DNA of 64,000 nucleotides from a bacterium (GTDB lineage Bacteria > Patescibacteriota > Minisyncoccia > UBA6257 > 02-FULL-45-10c), in NCBI GenBank assembly GCA_030646555.1, contig JAUSKP010000048.1, positions 13,238-77,237 on the forward strand. The letters run 5' to 3'. The position numbers and the translations under genes were made by a program. Of the stretch, positions 19,361-26,963 are shown one piece after another (positions within the stretch are counted from its first letter, which is position 1; every line of letters begins with the position of its first letter). The notes under the pieces are model-generated. The model searched no databases. It was not told the origin of the DNA and worked only from the letters and a program-made list of their open reading frames with translations.

Positions 19361-21190
19361 ATGTTAGAAAATATCAGAAATTTCTGTATAATCGCGCATA
19401 TTGACCACGGCAAATCCACATTAGCCGATAGACTTTTGGAATTCACCGGCACGATTGAAAAGAGAAAAATGAAAGCCCAATATCTGGACCAAATGGATCT
19501 TGAAAGAGAACGCGGTATTACCATTAAAATGACACCGGTCCGGATGAAATATAAGTATAATGATACTGAGTACACCCTTAACTTAATTGATACCCCGGGG
19601 CACAGCGATTTTTCCTATGAAGTTTCCCGCGCTTTAGCGGCGGTAGACGGCGCTATTTTACTAGTAGACGCTTCCCAGGGAATACAAGCCCAAACATTGG
19701 CCAACTATAATCATGCTAAAAAAGCAGGACTAAAAATAATCGGCGCCATAAACAAAATAGATCTGAATCCGTACGGGGTGGAAGAAATAGCAAAAAGCAT
19801 CAGTGAATTAACCGGGGAAAATCCGGATGATATCCTAAAAGTTTCGGGTAAAACCGGCCAGGGCGTGGAAGAGCTTTTAAAGGTAGTGATAGAAAAAATT
19901 CCTGCTCCTAAAAAAGCTTTGATCTCGGAAAAGATCTTTGATAAGGATATTTTTCAGGCTTTGATATTCGATTCTTTTTATCATGAACATAAAGGCATCG
20001 TTGCCAATGTCAGAGTCTTTAACGGATCCTTAAAAAGAGAAGGCGAGGCATATTTGGTTGCCGCTCAGAATAAATTCAAAGTAAAAGAGCTCGGACATTT
20101 TTCTCCAGAATTAAAAAATGATGAGATCATAGAAGCCGGACAGATTGGCTATATTGCCACAGGACTTAAAGATCCGGAGATCTTGAAAATAGGCGACACT
20201 ATAATCAGCAGTGATCAGAGGCTAACAGAAGAAGATGTGAGATCACTGGCGCTTTCCGGCTATAAGGACCCTCAGCCGGTTGTTTTCGTGTCTTTCTATC
20301 CGGACGAAGCTGATGATTACGAAAATTTAAAAACCGCTTTGGGAAAATTGAAACTAAATGATTCCGCGCTTAAATTTGAAGCGGACTTTAATGAATTTCT
20401 GGGAAGGGGATTCAAGGGCGGATTTTTAGGAAGACTTCACTTTGAAATAACCGCCGAAAGACTTGAACGTGAATTTAATTTACGAACCGTAAACAGCTTT
20501 CCATCTGTTTCTTATAAAGTTAAAACCAGGAATGAGAAATGGATAACTGTGGACACGCCCAAAGATTTTCCAGAAGATCACCTAGAAGTATTGGAGCCTT
20601 TGGCAAACATTGAAATAATAACCCCATCAAATTATTTAGGCGCGGTTTTGGGGTTGCAGCAAAGTTTTAAATTAAGAGATATAAACACCCGCTCTCTAGG
20701 AAATTCTGTAATTTTAGACGGGATTTTGCCAGTTGCCGAACTTATCAGGGATTTTGATGACCAATTAAAATCTGTTTCGGCTGGATACGCTTCATTAAGT
20801 TATGAGGTTTCCGGTTATAAAAAAGCTCAAGTGGTAAAACTGGAAATTTTAGTTGCCGAACATAACATTGGCGGACTCACGCGCATTGTTTATAAAGATG
20901 ATATGGATAGGGAAGCCAGAAAAACCGTGGAAAGACTAAAAGAACTTTTGCCCGCTCAACAATTTTCTCAAGCTATACAAGCCACTATCGGAAGCAAAAT
21001 CATTGCCAGAGAAACTATTCCGGCTATGAAAAAAGAGCTTGGTAATTTCGGAAAAAATGGCGGAGACAGGACCAGGAAAATGAAGCTCTGGAAAAAACAG
21101 CAAAGGGGCAAGGAACGGCTTAAAGAAAGGGGCATTAAGAGTAAAATAGATATTCCGGCTAGGATATTTAAAGAATTACTGAAGAAATAG
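19361..21190 (+). CDS. lepA: Elongation factor 4 (LepA)
   Basis: Translational GTPase of 609 aa, the usual LepA length. G1 is A-H-I-D-H-G-K-S (start), G2 lies in R-G-I-T-I-K-M, G3 is D-T-P-G-H-S-D-F and G4 is N-K-I-D. The LepA-specific C-terminal domain (IIARETIPAMKKELGNFGKNGGDRTRKMKLWKKQ, shown in part by GNFGKNGGDRTRK) separates it from TypA and EF-G. LepA back-translocates or remodels stalled ribosomes and assists 30S assembly. It stands between repeat-filled gaps. Confidence 0.97.
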   Translation: MLENIRNFCIIAHIDHGKSTLADRLLEFTGTIEKRKMKAQYLDQMDLERERGITIKMTPVRMKYKYNDTEYTLNLIDTPGHSDFSYEVSRALAAVDGAILLVDASQGIQAQTLANYNHAKKAGLKIIGAINKIDLNPYGVEEIAKSISELTGENPDDILKVSGKTGQGVEELLKVVIEKIPAPKKALISEKIFDKDIFQALIFDSFYHEHKGIVANVRVFNGSLKREGEAYLVAAQNKFKVKELGHFSPELKNDEIIEAGQIGYIATGLKDPEILKIGDTIISSDQRLTEEDVRSLALSGYKDPQPVVFVSFYPDEADDYENLKTALGKLKLNDSALKFEADFNEFLGRGFKGGFLGRLHFEITAERLEREFNLRTVNSFPSVSYKVKTRNEKWITVDTPKDFPEDHLEVLEPLANIEIITPSNYLGAVLGLQQSFKLRDINTRSLGNSVILDGILPVAELIRDFDDQLKSVSAGYASLSYEVSGYKKAQVVKLEILVAEHNIGGLTRIVYKDDMDREARKTVERLKELLPAQQFSQAIQATIGSKIIARETIPAMKKELGNFGKNGGDRTRKMKLWKKQQRGKERLKERGIKSKIDIPARIFKELLKK

Positions 21191-21200
21191 TCTTTTTTCT

Positions 21201-21350
21201 GTCATTCCGCACTTGTCGCCGAAGTCATCGCTATGCGAGATCTGGCGAAGCCAGACAATCTATCTATCTGTCATTGCGAGGGCTTTGGCCCGCGGCAATC
21301 TATCTTATTATGGATTGGATTGCCACGTCGCGGACTCCTCGCAATGACAG
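21201..21350. repeat. Several dispersed palindromes after lepA
   Basis: TCATTCCGCACTTG fragment, ATCGCTATGCGAGAT hairpin, then a full TCATTGCGAGGG..CGGACTCCTCGCAATGACAG palindrome. They fill the gap to the FtsB-like gene. Confidence 0.85.
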
Positions 21351-21377
21351 AGAATATGATAAAATTAGAGGATAATA

Positions 21378-21668
21378 ATGAAAAATATTATAAATATTTT
21401 ATTAATCGCGGTTATAGGTTTTTTAGGCTGGCAGTTTTTTAATTTATACATTAAGAATATTTCTTTAGAAAAATCGTCAAATAAATTAAATGCTGAAATT
21501 TTTTCAATAAAGGCGGAAAATAAAGATCTCGTTTCAGATACCAACTATTTTTCTAATCCGGAAAATCAGGTGAAAGAAATAAAAAGCCAAACAAATTACA
21601 AAGACCCAGGAGAAAAAGTGATCATTATAATTCCTCCGGCAACGGCAACGAGTACCGCCAATCAATAG
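21378..21668 (+). CDS. FtsB/DivIC-like septum formation initiator
   Basis: A 96-aa bitopic protein: membrane segment at about residues 5-23, coiled coil (~28-55), then the N-Y-K-D-P-G-E-K-V-I-I-I-I-P ending seen in DivIC/FtsB relatives of related genomes. Such proteins bridge FtsL and FtsQ in the divisome. The sequence is short and divergent, so the family call rests on topology and the end motif. ftsEX lies 1.5 kb downstream. Confidence 0.72.
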   Translation: MKNIINILLIAVIGFLGWQFFNLYIKNISLEKSSNKLNAEIFSIKAENKDLVSDTNYFSNPENQVKEIKSQTNYKDPGEKVIIIIPPATATSTANQ

Positions 21669-21718
21669 TAAATGTTAAAATAATTAGTGATCCATCCTTC
21701 GCTGTTTCAGCGGGCTTG

Positions 21719-21752
21719 CCCGCCGAAGCCAGCTATGGCTGGCAAAGGCGGG
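21719..21752. repeat. Palindrome overlapping the tRNA-Gly 5' end
   Basis: CCCGCC-GAAGCCAGC-TAT-GGCTGGC-AAA-GGCGGG: the last five bases are also the first five of tRNA-Gly, so the right arm doubles as the 5' strand of the acceptor stem. Confidence 0.8.
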
Positions 21753-21818
21753 ATTAGTACAATGGTAGTACGCGACCTTCCCAAGGTTGAGACGCGAGTT
21801 AGATTCTCGTATCCCGCT
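21748..21818 (+). tRNA. tRNA-Gly (anticodon CCC)
   Basis: Acceptor stem GCGGGAT/ATCCCGC with T discriminator, D-stem GTAC/GTAC, anticodon stem CGACC/GGTTG with loop TTCCCAA giving CCC, T-arm GCGAG TTAGATT CTCGT. No CCA is encoded. The 5' end lies inside a palindromic repeat. Confidence 0.9.
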
Positions 21819-21841
21819 CGCTTTGAGAATAATTCTTCTTT

Positions 21842-21921
21842 GGTAATGGGACGCTGGTTAAGACAGGGATCCGACCGCGCCCCGCACTCAGCTTCGCTGT
21901 AGTGCTGGGGCTCCCGTTACC
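21842..21921 (+). other. Structured spacer between tRNA genes
   Basis: GGTAATGGGA (21842-21851) can pair with TCCCGTTACC (21912-21921), ten pairs with one G-T. Inside is a G+C-rich hairpin (CCCCGCACT..AGTGCTGGGG). It lacks a T-loop and does not fold as a tRNA. It may be an insertion-bearing spacer or processing structure. Confidence 0.45.
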
Positions 21922-21940
21922 CGCTCATAGTTAGATAAAA

Positions 21941-22013
21941 GCCACCTTAGCTCAGCTGGTAGAGCAATGCTTTCGTAAAGCAGAGGTCCCCGGTTCAATC
22001 CCGGGAGGTGGCT
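21941..22013 (+). tRNA. tRNA-Thr (anticodon CGT)
   Basis: Acceptor GCCACCT/AGGTGGC plus T, D-arm AGCTCAGCTGGTAGAGC, anticodon loop TTCGTAA (CGT), T-arm CCCGG TTCAATC CCGGG. The outermost pair of the anticodon stem is an A-G mismatch. CCA is not encoded. Confidence 0.92.
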
Positions 22014-22049
22014 CTGAAAAATGATACTATGAATATATGGCAGTTCCCT

Positions 22050-22255
22050 GCCTGCCGGCAGGCAGGAATTCTGGCAGGGGGCTCCGAAATAAAAAAACAA
22101 ATGACAAATTTCTAATATCTAATCAAATCCAAAATTCAAACAACAAAATTTTTAAACAAGAGTGTCATTCCCGCGAAAGCGGGAATCCAGAAAACCTAGA
22201 TTCCGCATCCCTCCGCCGCAAGGCTTCGGACGGGCAAGCAAGTGCGGAATGACAG
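22050..22255. repeat. Repeats between tRNA-Thr and prfB
   Basis: CCTGCCTGCCGGCAGGCAGG palindrome (22050-22070 region), then TCATTCCCGCGAAAGCGGGAATCCAG..GATTCCGCA..TGCGGAATGACAG (22164-22255), the latter with an inserted CCTCCGCCGCAAGGCTTCGGACGG. No gene is seen between 22014 and 22342. Confidence 0.85.
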
Positions 22256-22342
22256 AATATTTTTTTTAAACATTAGACATTTAATATTAGATATTGATTA
22301 AAAATTGTAAATTAGAAATTAAAAATTGTTTTAGTAAATTAT

Positions 22343-23086
22343 ATGTTTAACCCATTGCTAGATAAATACGATAAAAAAAACGCCAACATCTCCCTTTTTC
22401 CCGGCGTGGGCGGAGATGATGCAAAAGATTGGGCGATAATGCTTTTGAATATGTACGTTAAATACGCCCAAAAACGAGGCTGGAAAGTGGTTCAAGTTGA
22501 CGATAGATCTATAGATATAAGAGGGGAATATGCTTATGGCAATCTGAAAAAAGAAACTGGCGTGCACCGCCTGGTCAGAATATCTCCATTTGATTCCAAA
22601 AAACTCCGGCACACATCTTTTGCTTTAGTTGAAGTTTTGCCGGAAATTCCCGAAATAGAATTAAAGAATATAATAATTCCTTCGGAAGATCTGAAAATAG
22701 AATTATCAAATTCCAGCGGTCCCGGCGGACAAAACGTGAATAAAAGAGAGACCGCGGTAAGGGCAGTGCATTTGCCGACAGGTCTCGCGGCGGCATCTCA
22801 AGTAGAAAGATCACAGCTTCAAAACAAAGAAAAAGCTTTGGCGTTGTTAAAGGCCAAATTGTTTAAATTGATGGCTGATAAGCAAGAAGGCGAGATAAAA
22901 AATCTTAGAACGCAAGTAAAACCGGAATGGGGCAATCAGATTCGCTCATATGTCCTTCATCCGTACCAACAGGTTAAGGATCATCGCACTGATATGGTAA
23001 GCCATCAGCCGGACAAAGTGTTAAACGGCGATTTGGAAAAATTCATTGAAGCAGAATTGGACACGGCGCCAGAATCTAGAATTTAG
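22343..23086 (+). CDS. prfB: Peptide chain release factor 2, lacking domain 1
   Basis: Class I release factor. The tripeptide anticodon S-P-F (~residues 81-83, VRISPFDS) marks RF2, which reads UAA and UGA, and G-G-Q (~127-129, GPGGQNVNKRETAVR) is the catalytic loop. The protein is only 247 aa against ~365. It begins at the domain 2 border (ISLFPGVGGDDAKDWA), so the N-terminal helical domain is missing. A TAG at 22313-22315 closes the frame upstream, and there is no sign of the frameshift-controlled RF2 start. The last codons (ESRI-stop) come from a TAGAATATAGAATA-type repeat. Whether domain 1 was lost by lineage or by repeat insertion cannot be told here. Confidence 0.88.
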   Translation: MFNPLLDKYDKKNANISLFPGVGGDDAKDWAIMLLNMYVKYAQKRGWKVVQVDDRSIDIRGEYAYGNLKKETGVHRLVRISPFDSKKLRHTSFALVEVLPEIPEIELKNIIIPSEDLKIELSNSSGPGGQNVNKRETAVRAVHLPTGLAAASQVERSQLQNKEKALALLKAKLFKLMADKQEGEIKNLRTQVKPEWGNQIRSYVLHPYQQVKDHRTDMVSHQPDKVLNGDLEKFIEAELDTAPESRI

Positions 23087-23126
23087 AAAATAGAATATAG
23101 AATAAGAGAAAAAGAATCTAGAAAAT
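23082..23126. repeat. TAGAATATAGAATA-type repeat at the prfB 3' end
   Basis: Tandem variants of AGAATCTAGAA/TAGAAAATAGAATATAG. They overlap the prfB stop; related blocks flank the gene at 15834-16223. Confidence 0.7.
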
Positions 23127-23223
23127 AGGATAAGATTGAAAAATTTGATATAATCAAAGTAATTAACGGTTAGTAAGTTTTTTATTTCTAATTACTAGTC
23201 GCTAGTGGCTAACTACTATCTTT

Positions 23224-23907
23224 ATGATCAGTTTTCAAAACATTACAAAAGTATACAATAATAAATCTATTGCCCTGGAAGAGGTTAATTTGACTATAAA
23301 ACCAAATGAATTTGTTTCTATAGTCGGTAAAAATGGGGCAGGAAAATCAACATTGATAAAGATCCTCATCGGTGAAGAAAAACCAAGTAAGGGCAGGGTT
23401 ATGTTTGGTTCCTATGAGGTAAACAAGATAAGGCCCAGTGAAATCCCTGAATTCAGGCGTAAAATAGGCATAGTTTTTCAAGATTTTAAGCTATTGGCGA
23501 CAAAAACCGCCTATGAAAACATAGCATTTGCGTTAGAAGTTGATGGAAAGTCGCAATCCGAGATCCAAGAATTCGTTCCTCAAATATTAGATATGGTTGG
23601 TCTTTCTGATCGCGCTTTTAATTTCCCGCACGAACTTTCCGGCGGAGAAAAACAAAGAGTGGCGATCGCCAGGGCATTAATACATCAACCGATGCTTTTA
23701 ATCGCCGATGAGCCAACCGGAAATTTAGACCCGCTGAATTCAGCCGAAATAGTTAAGCTGCTTGTAAAAATCAACGAGCTTGGCACGACCGTTATGCTTG
23801 TTACCCATAATAAAGACATCGTTAATAATCTGCATAAAAGAGTGGTAAGTATGGATAGTGGTAGAATAATAAGAGATGAAGAAAATGGAAAATACGTATT
23901 AGCATAA
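23224..23907 (+). CDS. ftsE: Cell division ATP-binding protein FtsE
   Basis: ABC ATPase (227 aa) paired with FtsX; together they activate septal peptidoglycan hydrolases through coiled-coil proteins. Walker A G-K-N-G-A-G-K-S-T (~37-45), Q-loop F-Q-D-F-K, signature L-S-G-G-E-K-Q-R-V-A-I-A-R-A and Walker B L-L-I-A-D-E-P-T-G-N-L-D. It precedes ftsX by 16 bases. The likely target enzyme is the coiled-coil M23 protein at 49734-50996. Confidence 0.96.
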   Translation: MISFQNITKVYNNKSIALEEVNLTIKPNEFVSIVGKNGAGKSTLIKILIGEEKPSKGRVMFGSYEVNKIRPSEIPEFRRKIGIVFQDFKLLATKTAYENIAFALEVDGKSQSEIQEFVPQILDMVGLSDRAFNFPHELSGGEKQRVAIARALIHQPMLLIADEPTGNLDPLNSAEIVKLLVKINELGTTVMLVTHNKDIVNNLHKRVVSMDSGRIIRDEENGKYVLA

Positions 23908-23923
23908 ATTAATTATCTATAAA

Positions 23924-24832
23924 ATGTTCACCGCCTTATTCAGAATAATAAAATATGGGGTTCAGGGATTTAAAAGAAATAGCTGGCTTTCCGTGACAAC
24001 CATAATAGTAATGACCTTAACTTTACTGGTTTTTGTCGGCCTAATTCTTTTTAGCGTGCTAACAACGGATACGATCAATTTATTAAAAGAAAAAATAGAT
24101 ATCAGTGTTTATTTTAAAAATGAAACATCCGAAGACAGTATATTAAAAATTAAGAGATCTTTGGAGAGTTTGTCTGAAGTAAAAATTATAGAATATATAT
24201 CCCGCGACGAAGCTTTAAAAATATTTAAAGAAAGGCACAAGGAAGACGTAACGATCTCTGAAGCTATAGACGTACTGGAAACAAACCCCCTTTCGGCTTC
24301 TTTAAATATAAAAGCCAAGGATCCAAAGGATTACCCTGTAATCACGGCTTATCTAAACAATGAAAACTTAAAAGAACAGGTGGAACAGGTAAGTTATAAT
24401 CAAAATCAGGTGGTCATTGATAGGCTGGCCACGATTGTAGACACAGTTCAGAAAAGTGGAATGGTTTTGATCTTAATTCTTTCATTGGTGGCTGTTTTGG
24501 TATCTTTAAATGCCATAATGCTGGCAATCCACTCAACACGCGAGGAAATAAGCATTATGAGGCTAGTGGGCGCCACAAACATATTTATAAGGGGACCATA
24601 TATCGTACAAGGAATACTTTATGGATTAATAGCCGGTATTTTAAGCATTGTATTTATCGCCCCATTGATTTATTTTTCTGCTCCCTACATAAAGATGATC
24701 ACTCCGGAAATAAATTTGTGGTCATACTTAATTGCCAATCTTTTTTCTATGACCGCCTATCAAATGCTCTTTGGAATTTTACTTGGCGCCATATCCAGCT
24801 CAATAGCTGTCAGAAAATATCTGAAACAATAG
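23924..24832 (+). CDS. ftsX: Cell division membrane protein FtsX
   Basis: FtsX permease-like protein (302 aa): N-terminal membrane segment (~22-45), extracytoplasmic domain (~46-175, including ISVYFKNETSEDSILKIKR and a proline-rich N-P-L-S-A-S-L-N-I motif) and three C-terminal membrane segments. It transmits FtsE ATPase cycles to outside hydrolases. It ends the ftsEX unit with a terminator just after. Confidence 0.95.
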   Translation: MFTALFRIIKYGVQGFKRNSWLSVTTIIVMTLTLLVFVGLILFSVLTTDTINLLKEKIDISVYFKNETSEDSILKIKRSLESLSEVKIIEYISRDEALKIFKERHKEDVTISEAIDVLETNPLSASLNIKAKDPKDYPVITAYLNNENLKEQVEQVSYNQNQVVIDRLATIVDTVQKSGMVLILILSLVAVLVSLNAIMLAIHSTREEISIMRLVGATNIFIRGPYIVQGILYGLIAGILSIVFIAPLIYFSAPYIKMITPEINLWSYLIANLFSMTAYQMLFGILLGAISSSIAVRKYLKQ

Positions 24833-24848
24833 TTAGCGTCCGCTAAAT

Positions 24849-24883
24849 AAAAATACCCCCGCTAATTGGCGGGGGTATTTTTA
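24849..24883. terminator. Terminator after ftsX
   Basis: AAATACCCCCGC/GCGGGGGTATTT stem with T-run; A-run on the other side allows use from both directions. Confidence 0.85.
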
Positions 24884-24948
24884 TAAACTTTATGAAATGG
24901 GGCTATAATACTTTTTAAAATGAAGAAAGTGGAAATTCTCAATTGCTG

Positions 24949-25971
24949 CTATAGGTGTGGGGACTTAGAAATGATCTTATAAATTTCTAACAGGGTTAAA
25001 TAGAAACTTAGGATTATTGGACCGAATAGCAATCCTAGGGGACCAAACAATGAAAGCCCGCCAAAGACAGCAAAAAGAATAAAAATTGGATGGGCCGAAA
25101 CACCCTTCTTATAAATGATTGTTCTTAAAACATTATCTATAGAACCAACGAGGATGGTGCCCCAAATAAATAACCCAAAAGCCGCTAAATAGCTCCCATT
25201 AATGAATAAATAGGCAATTGCAGGAAGCATAACAAGGGATGTTCCTATGCCGGGAACTAAGGCGACAATCACGCCAATCGTTCCCCAAAAAACTGGACTC
25301 GGAATTCCAAATACCCAAAATCCAATACCGGCCAACGCGCCCTGTATTACGGCGATTAAAAGAGACCCCTTTACCACGGAATTAACAGCGTTATCAAGCT
25401 TCTCAAGTATTAAATTATCATACTTATCTTCTAATGGACTGATTTCTAATAATAATTTTCTGATTTTTAAATTATCTTTTAAGAAAAAGAATAGCGCCAC
25501 AATTACCAAAAGCAGATCAAACAATATTTGGGTGGTGCTAGAAACCAATGGGCCGATATTGCCCACAAACCAATTAAATAATTTCTGAATGTATAAACTT
25601 AAATTTATAGAAAAGTCCGGAATCAATCTCTTTAGGGGCCCCTCCAAAAGGGTGTTTATTTTGTCCACATAAACAATTTTATTAGTTACCGCATCTGTAT
25701 ATAAAGATTGAGCATCTTTAAGTATTTGCCATCCTAAAAGAATTAACGGAATAATGATAAATATCGCCAAAAGAACAATAACAATCAAAGAAGATAGCCA
25801 ATCTACTCTAAATAGGGATTTGATCTTTTCATATGTTGGTTGAAGAGCTAGTGAAAGAATTGCGGCAAGCGCCAAAACACCTATAAATGGATAAAAAACC
25901 AGTCCCATTAATATCGTGGTAGCTAGTAATAAAAATACGAAGAAATATGTTTGTAGTTTTTGATTATCCAT
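24949..25971 (-). CDS. AI-2E family transporter-like membrane protein
   Basis: A 340-aa polytopic protein of the AI-2E transporter family (PerM/TqsA/YtvI relatives) with seven to eight hydrophobic segments. The typical C-terminal features are V-A-L-V-P-G-I-G-T near residue 240 and D-N-V-L-R-T-I-I-Y-K-K-G with F-G-P-L-G-L-L-F-G-P near the end. Family members have been linked to autoinducer-2 export, Na+/H+ antiport and sporulation, so the substrate cannot be given. Confidence 0.9.
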   Translation of the reverse strand: MDNQKLQTYFFVFLLLATTILMGLVFYPFIGVLALAAILSLALQPTYEKIKSLFRVDWLSSLIVIVLLAIFIIIPLILLGWQILKDAQSLYTDAVTNKIVYVDKINTLLEGPLKRLIPDFSINLSLYIQKLFNWFVGNIGPLVSSTTQILFDLLLVIVALFFFLKDNLKIRKLLLEISPLEDKYDNLILEKLDNAVNSVVKGSLLIAVIQGALAGIGFWVFGIPSPVFWGTIGVIVALVPGIGTSLVMLPAIAYLFINGSYLAAFGLFIWGTILVGSIDNVLRTIIYKKGVSAHPIFILFAVFGGLSLFGPLGLLFGPIILSFYLTLLEIYKIISKSPHL

Positions 25972-26145
25972 ACCGGGTCAGTAGAAATTCAATAATTATT
26001 AAAAAATAAGCGACTTTAAGCTGACTGTTTGTTTTATTACCCAGGTAGTGATTTATTTATCAATTATGTCGCATGGCGACCAATTGAATTTTCACTGCCC
26101 GGCATAATAGTTATTATAGCCTATTTTTATAAAATACAATAAATA

Positions 26146-26173
26146 AAATCCAGCCGCTTGGGCGGCTGGATTT
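26146..26173 (-). terminator. Terminator of the SurA-N gene
   Basis: AAATCCAGCCGC/GCGGCTGGATTT stem followed on the minus strand by a T-rich stretch. Confidence 0.8.
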
Positions 26174-26206
26174 ATATCTGTTTTAAAGTTTTAACTCTCT
26201 AAAAAT

Positions 26207-26809
26207 CTAATAACTCACAAAATAACGGATGGTATTGGCGGCCTTAAGAGAATCAACAAATGTTTTTGATTCAGCATTTAATTTTTGCTGCTTTATTTCT
26301 TGTGTTATCTGGTTATCGTAACTGACTTCTTCGCCTTTTGGAATTTCAATTTTATTATCAGCGATAAACTTTTCTTTATCAGCATCGGTAACTTGTATCT
26401 TATCGGCAAGAAGCCCTTCTAATTTCTTTTGGATAGCAATTTGTTTTTTAAGGATTTCAAGTGTCATGCCCTGAGACGCAAGAGCTTCTTCCAATGTTCC
26501 GCCCTGGCTCTTAATTTGCGCCTCTGCATTGGCAATTTCAATATTAACTTCATCGTCGGTTACCTTAATATCGTTTTTATTGGCTTCATTATTAATAAGT
26601 TTTTTAACGATAAGACTTTCCAAAGCTGCCTTGCCCGAATTCCTCTCAAGTTCCTGGATAACAGAAAGACGGCTGATAGGAGATCCGTTAACCATGGCTG
26701 CGATGAATAAGCCTTTAATTGCGAAAAGAATAGCTAAAGCAACAATGACTACGCCAACAATGGTCGCTGTTTTTATGCTAATTGTTATTTTTTTATTTGA
26801 TGCATCCAT
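26207..26809 (-). CDS. SurA N-terminal-domain chaperone-like protein
   Basis: A 200-aa protein with a membrane anchor (~14-38) and a SurA/PrsA-type N-terminal helical domain (VNGSPISRLSVIQELERNSGKAALESLIVKKLI, seen in part as ALESLIVKKLINNEA). A long helix follows. No parvulin PPIase domain is present. It is probably an envelope chaperone for secreted proteins; substrates are unknown. It is divergent from the VanW gene. Confidence 0.82.
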   Translation of the reverse strand: MDASNKKITISIKTATIVGVVIVALAILFAIKGLFIAAMVNGSPISRLSVIQELERNSGKAALESLIVKKLINNEANKNDIKVTDDEVNIEIANAEAQIKSQGGTLEEALASQGMTLEILKKQIAIQKKLEGLLADKIQVTDADKEKFIADNKIEIPKGEEVSYDNQITQEIKQQKLNAESKTFVDSLKAANTIRYFVSY

Positions 26810-26950
26810 AATATTTTTTGTTTATTTTATTAATTATCCCGATATTCTAATCAAGACTGGTTGAATTATAGCGTAAATATAAAAAAGTTAAAAGTGAATA
26901 ACCCTGCATACAACACAAAAACGCTCCTCAATATGGTAATATTTAAATAA

Positions 26951-26956
26951 TATAGT
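26951..26956 (+). promoter_or_regulatory. -10 box for the VanW gene
   Basis: TATAGT seven bases before the ATG at 26964; no Shine-Dalgarno, so a leaderless or nearly leaderless mRNA is likely. Confidence 0.5.
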
Positions 26957-26963
26957 AATTTTT

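Noticed and set aside
21687..21902. Short frame across tRNA-Gly
   Set aside because: It lies over a palindromic repeat and a clear tRNA gene.
22260..22345. RF2 programmed +1 frameshift site
   Set aside because: No CTT-TGA-C type site and no upstream frame with RF2 domain 1 sequence; the upstream DNA is repeat and A+T-rich filler.
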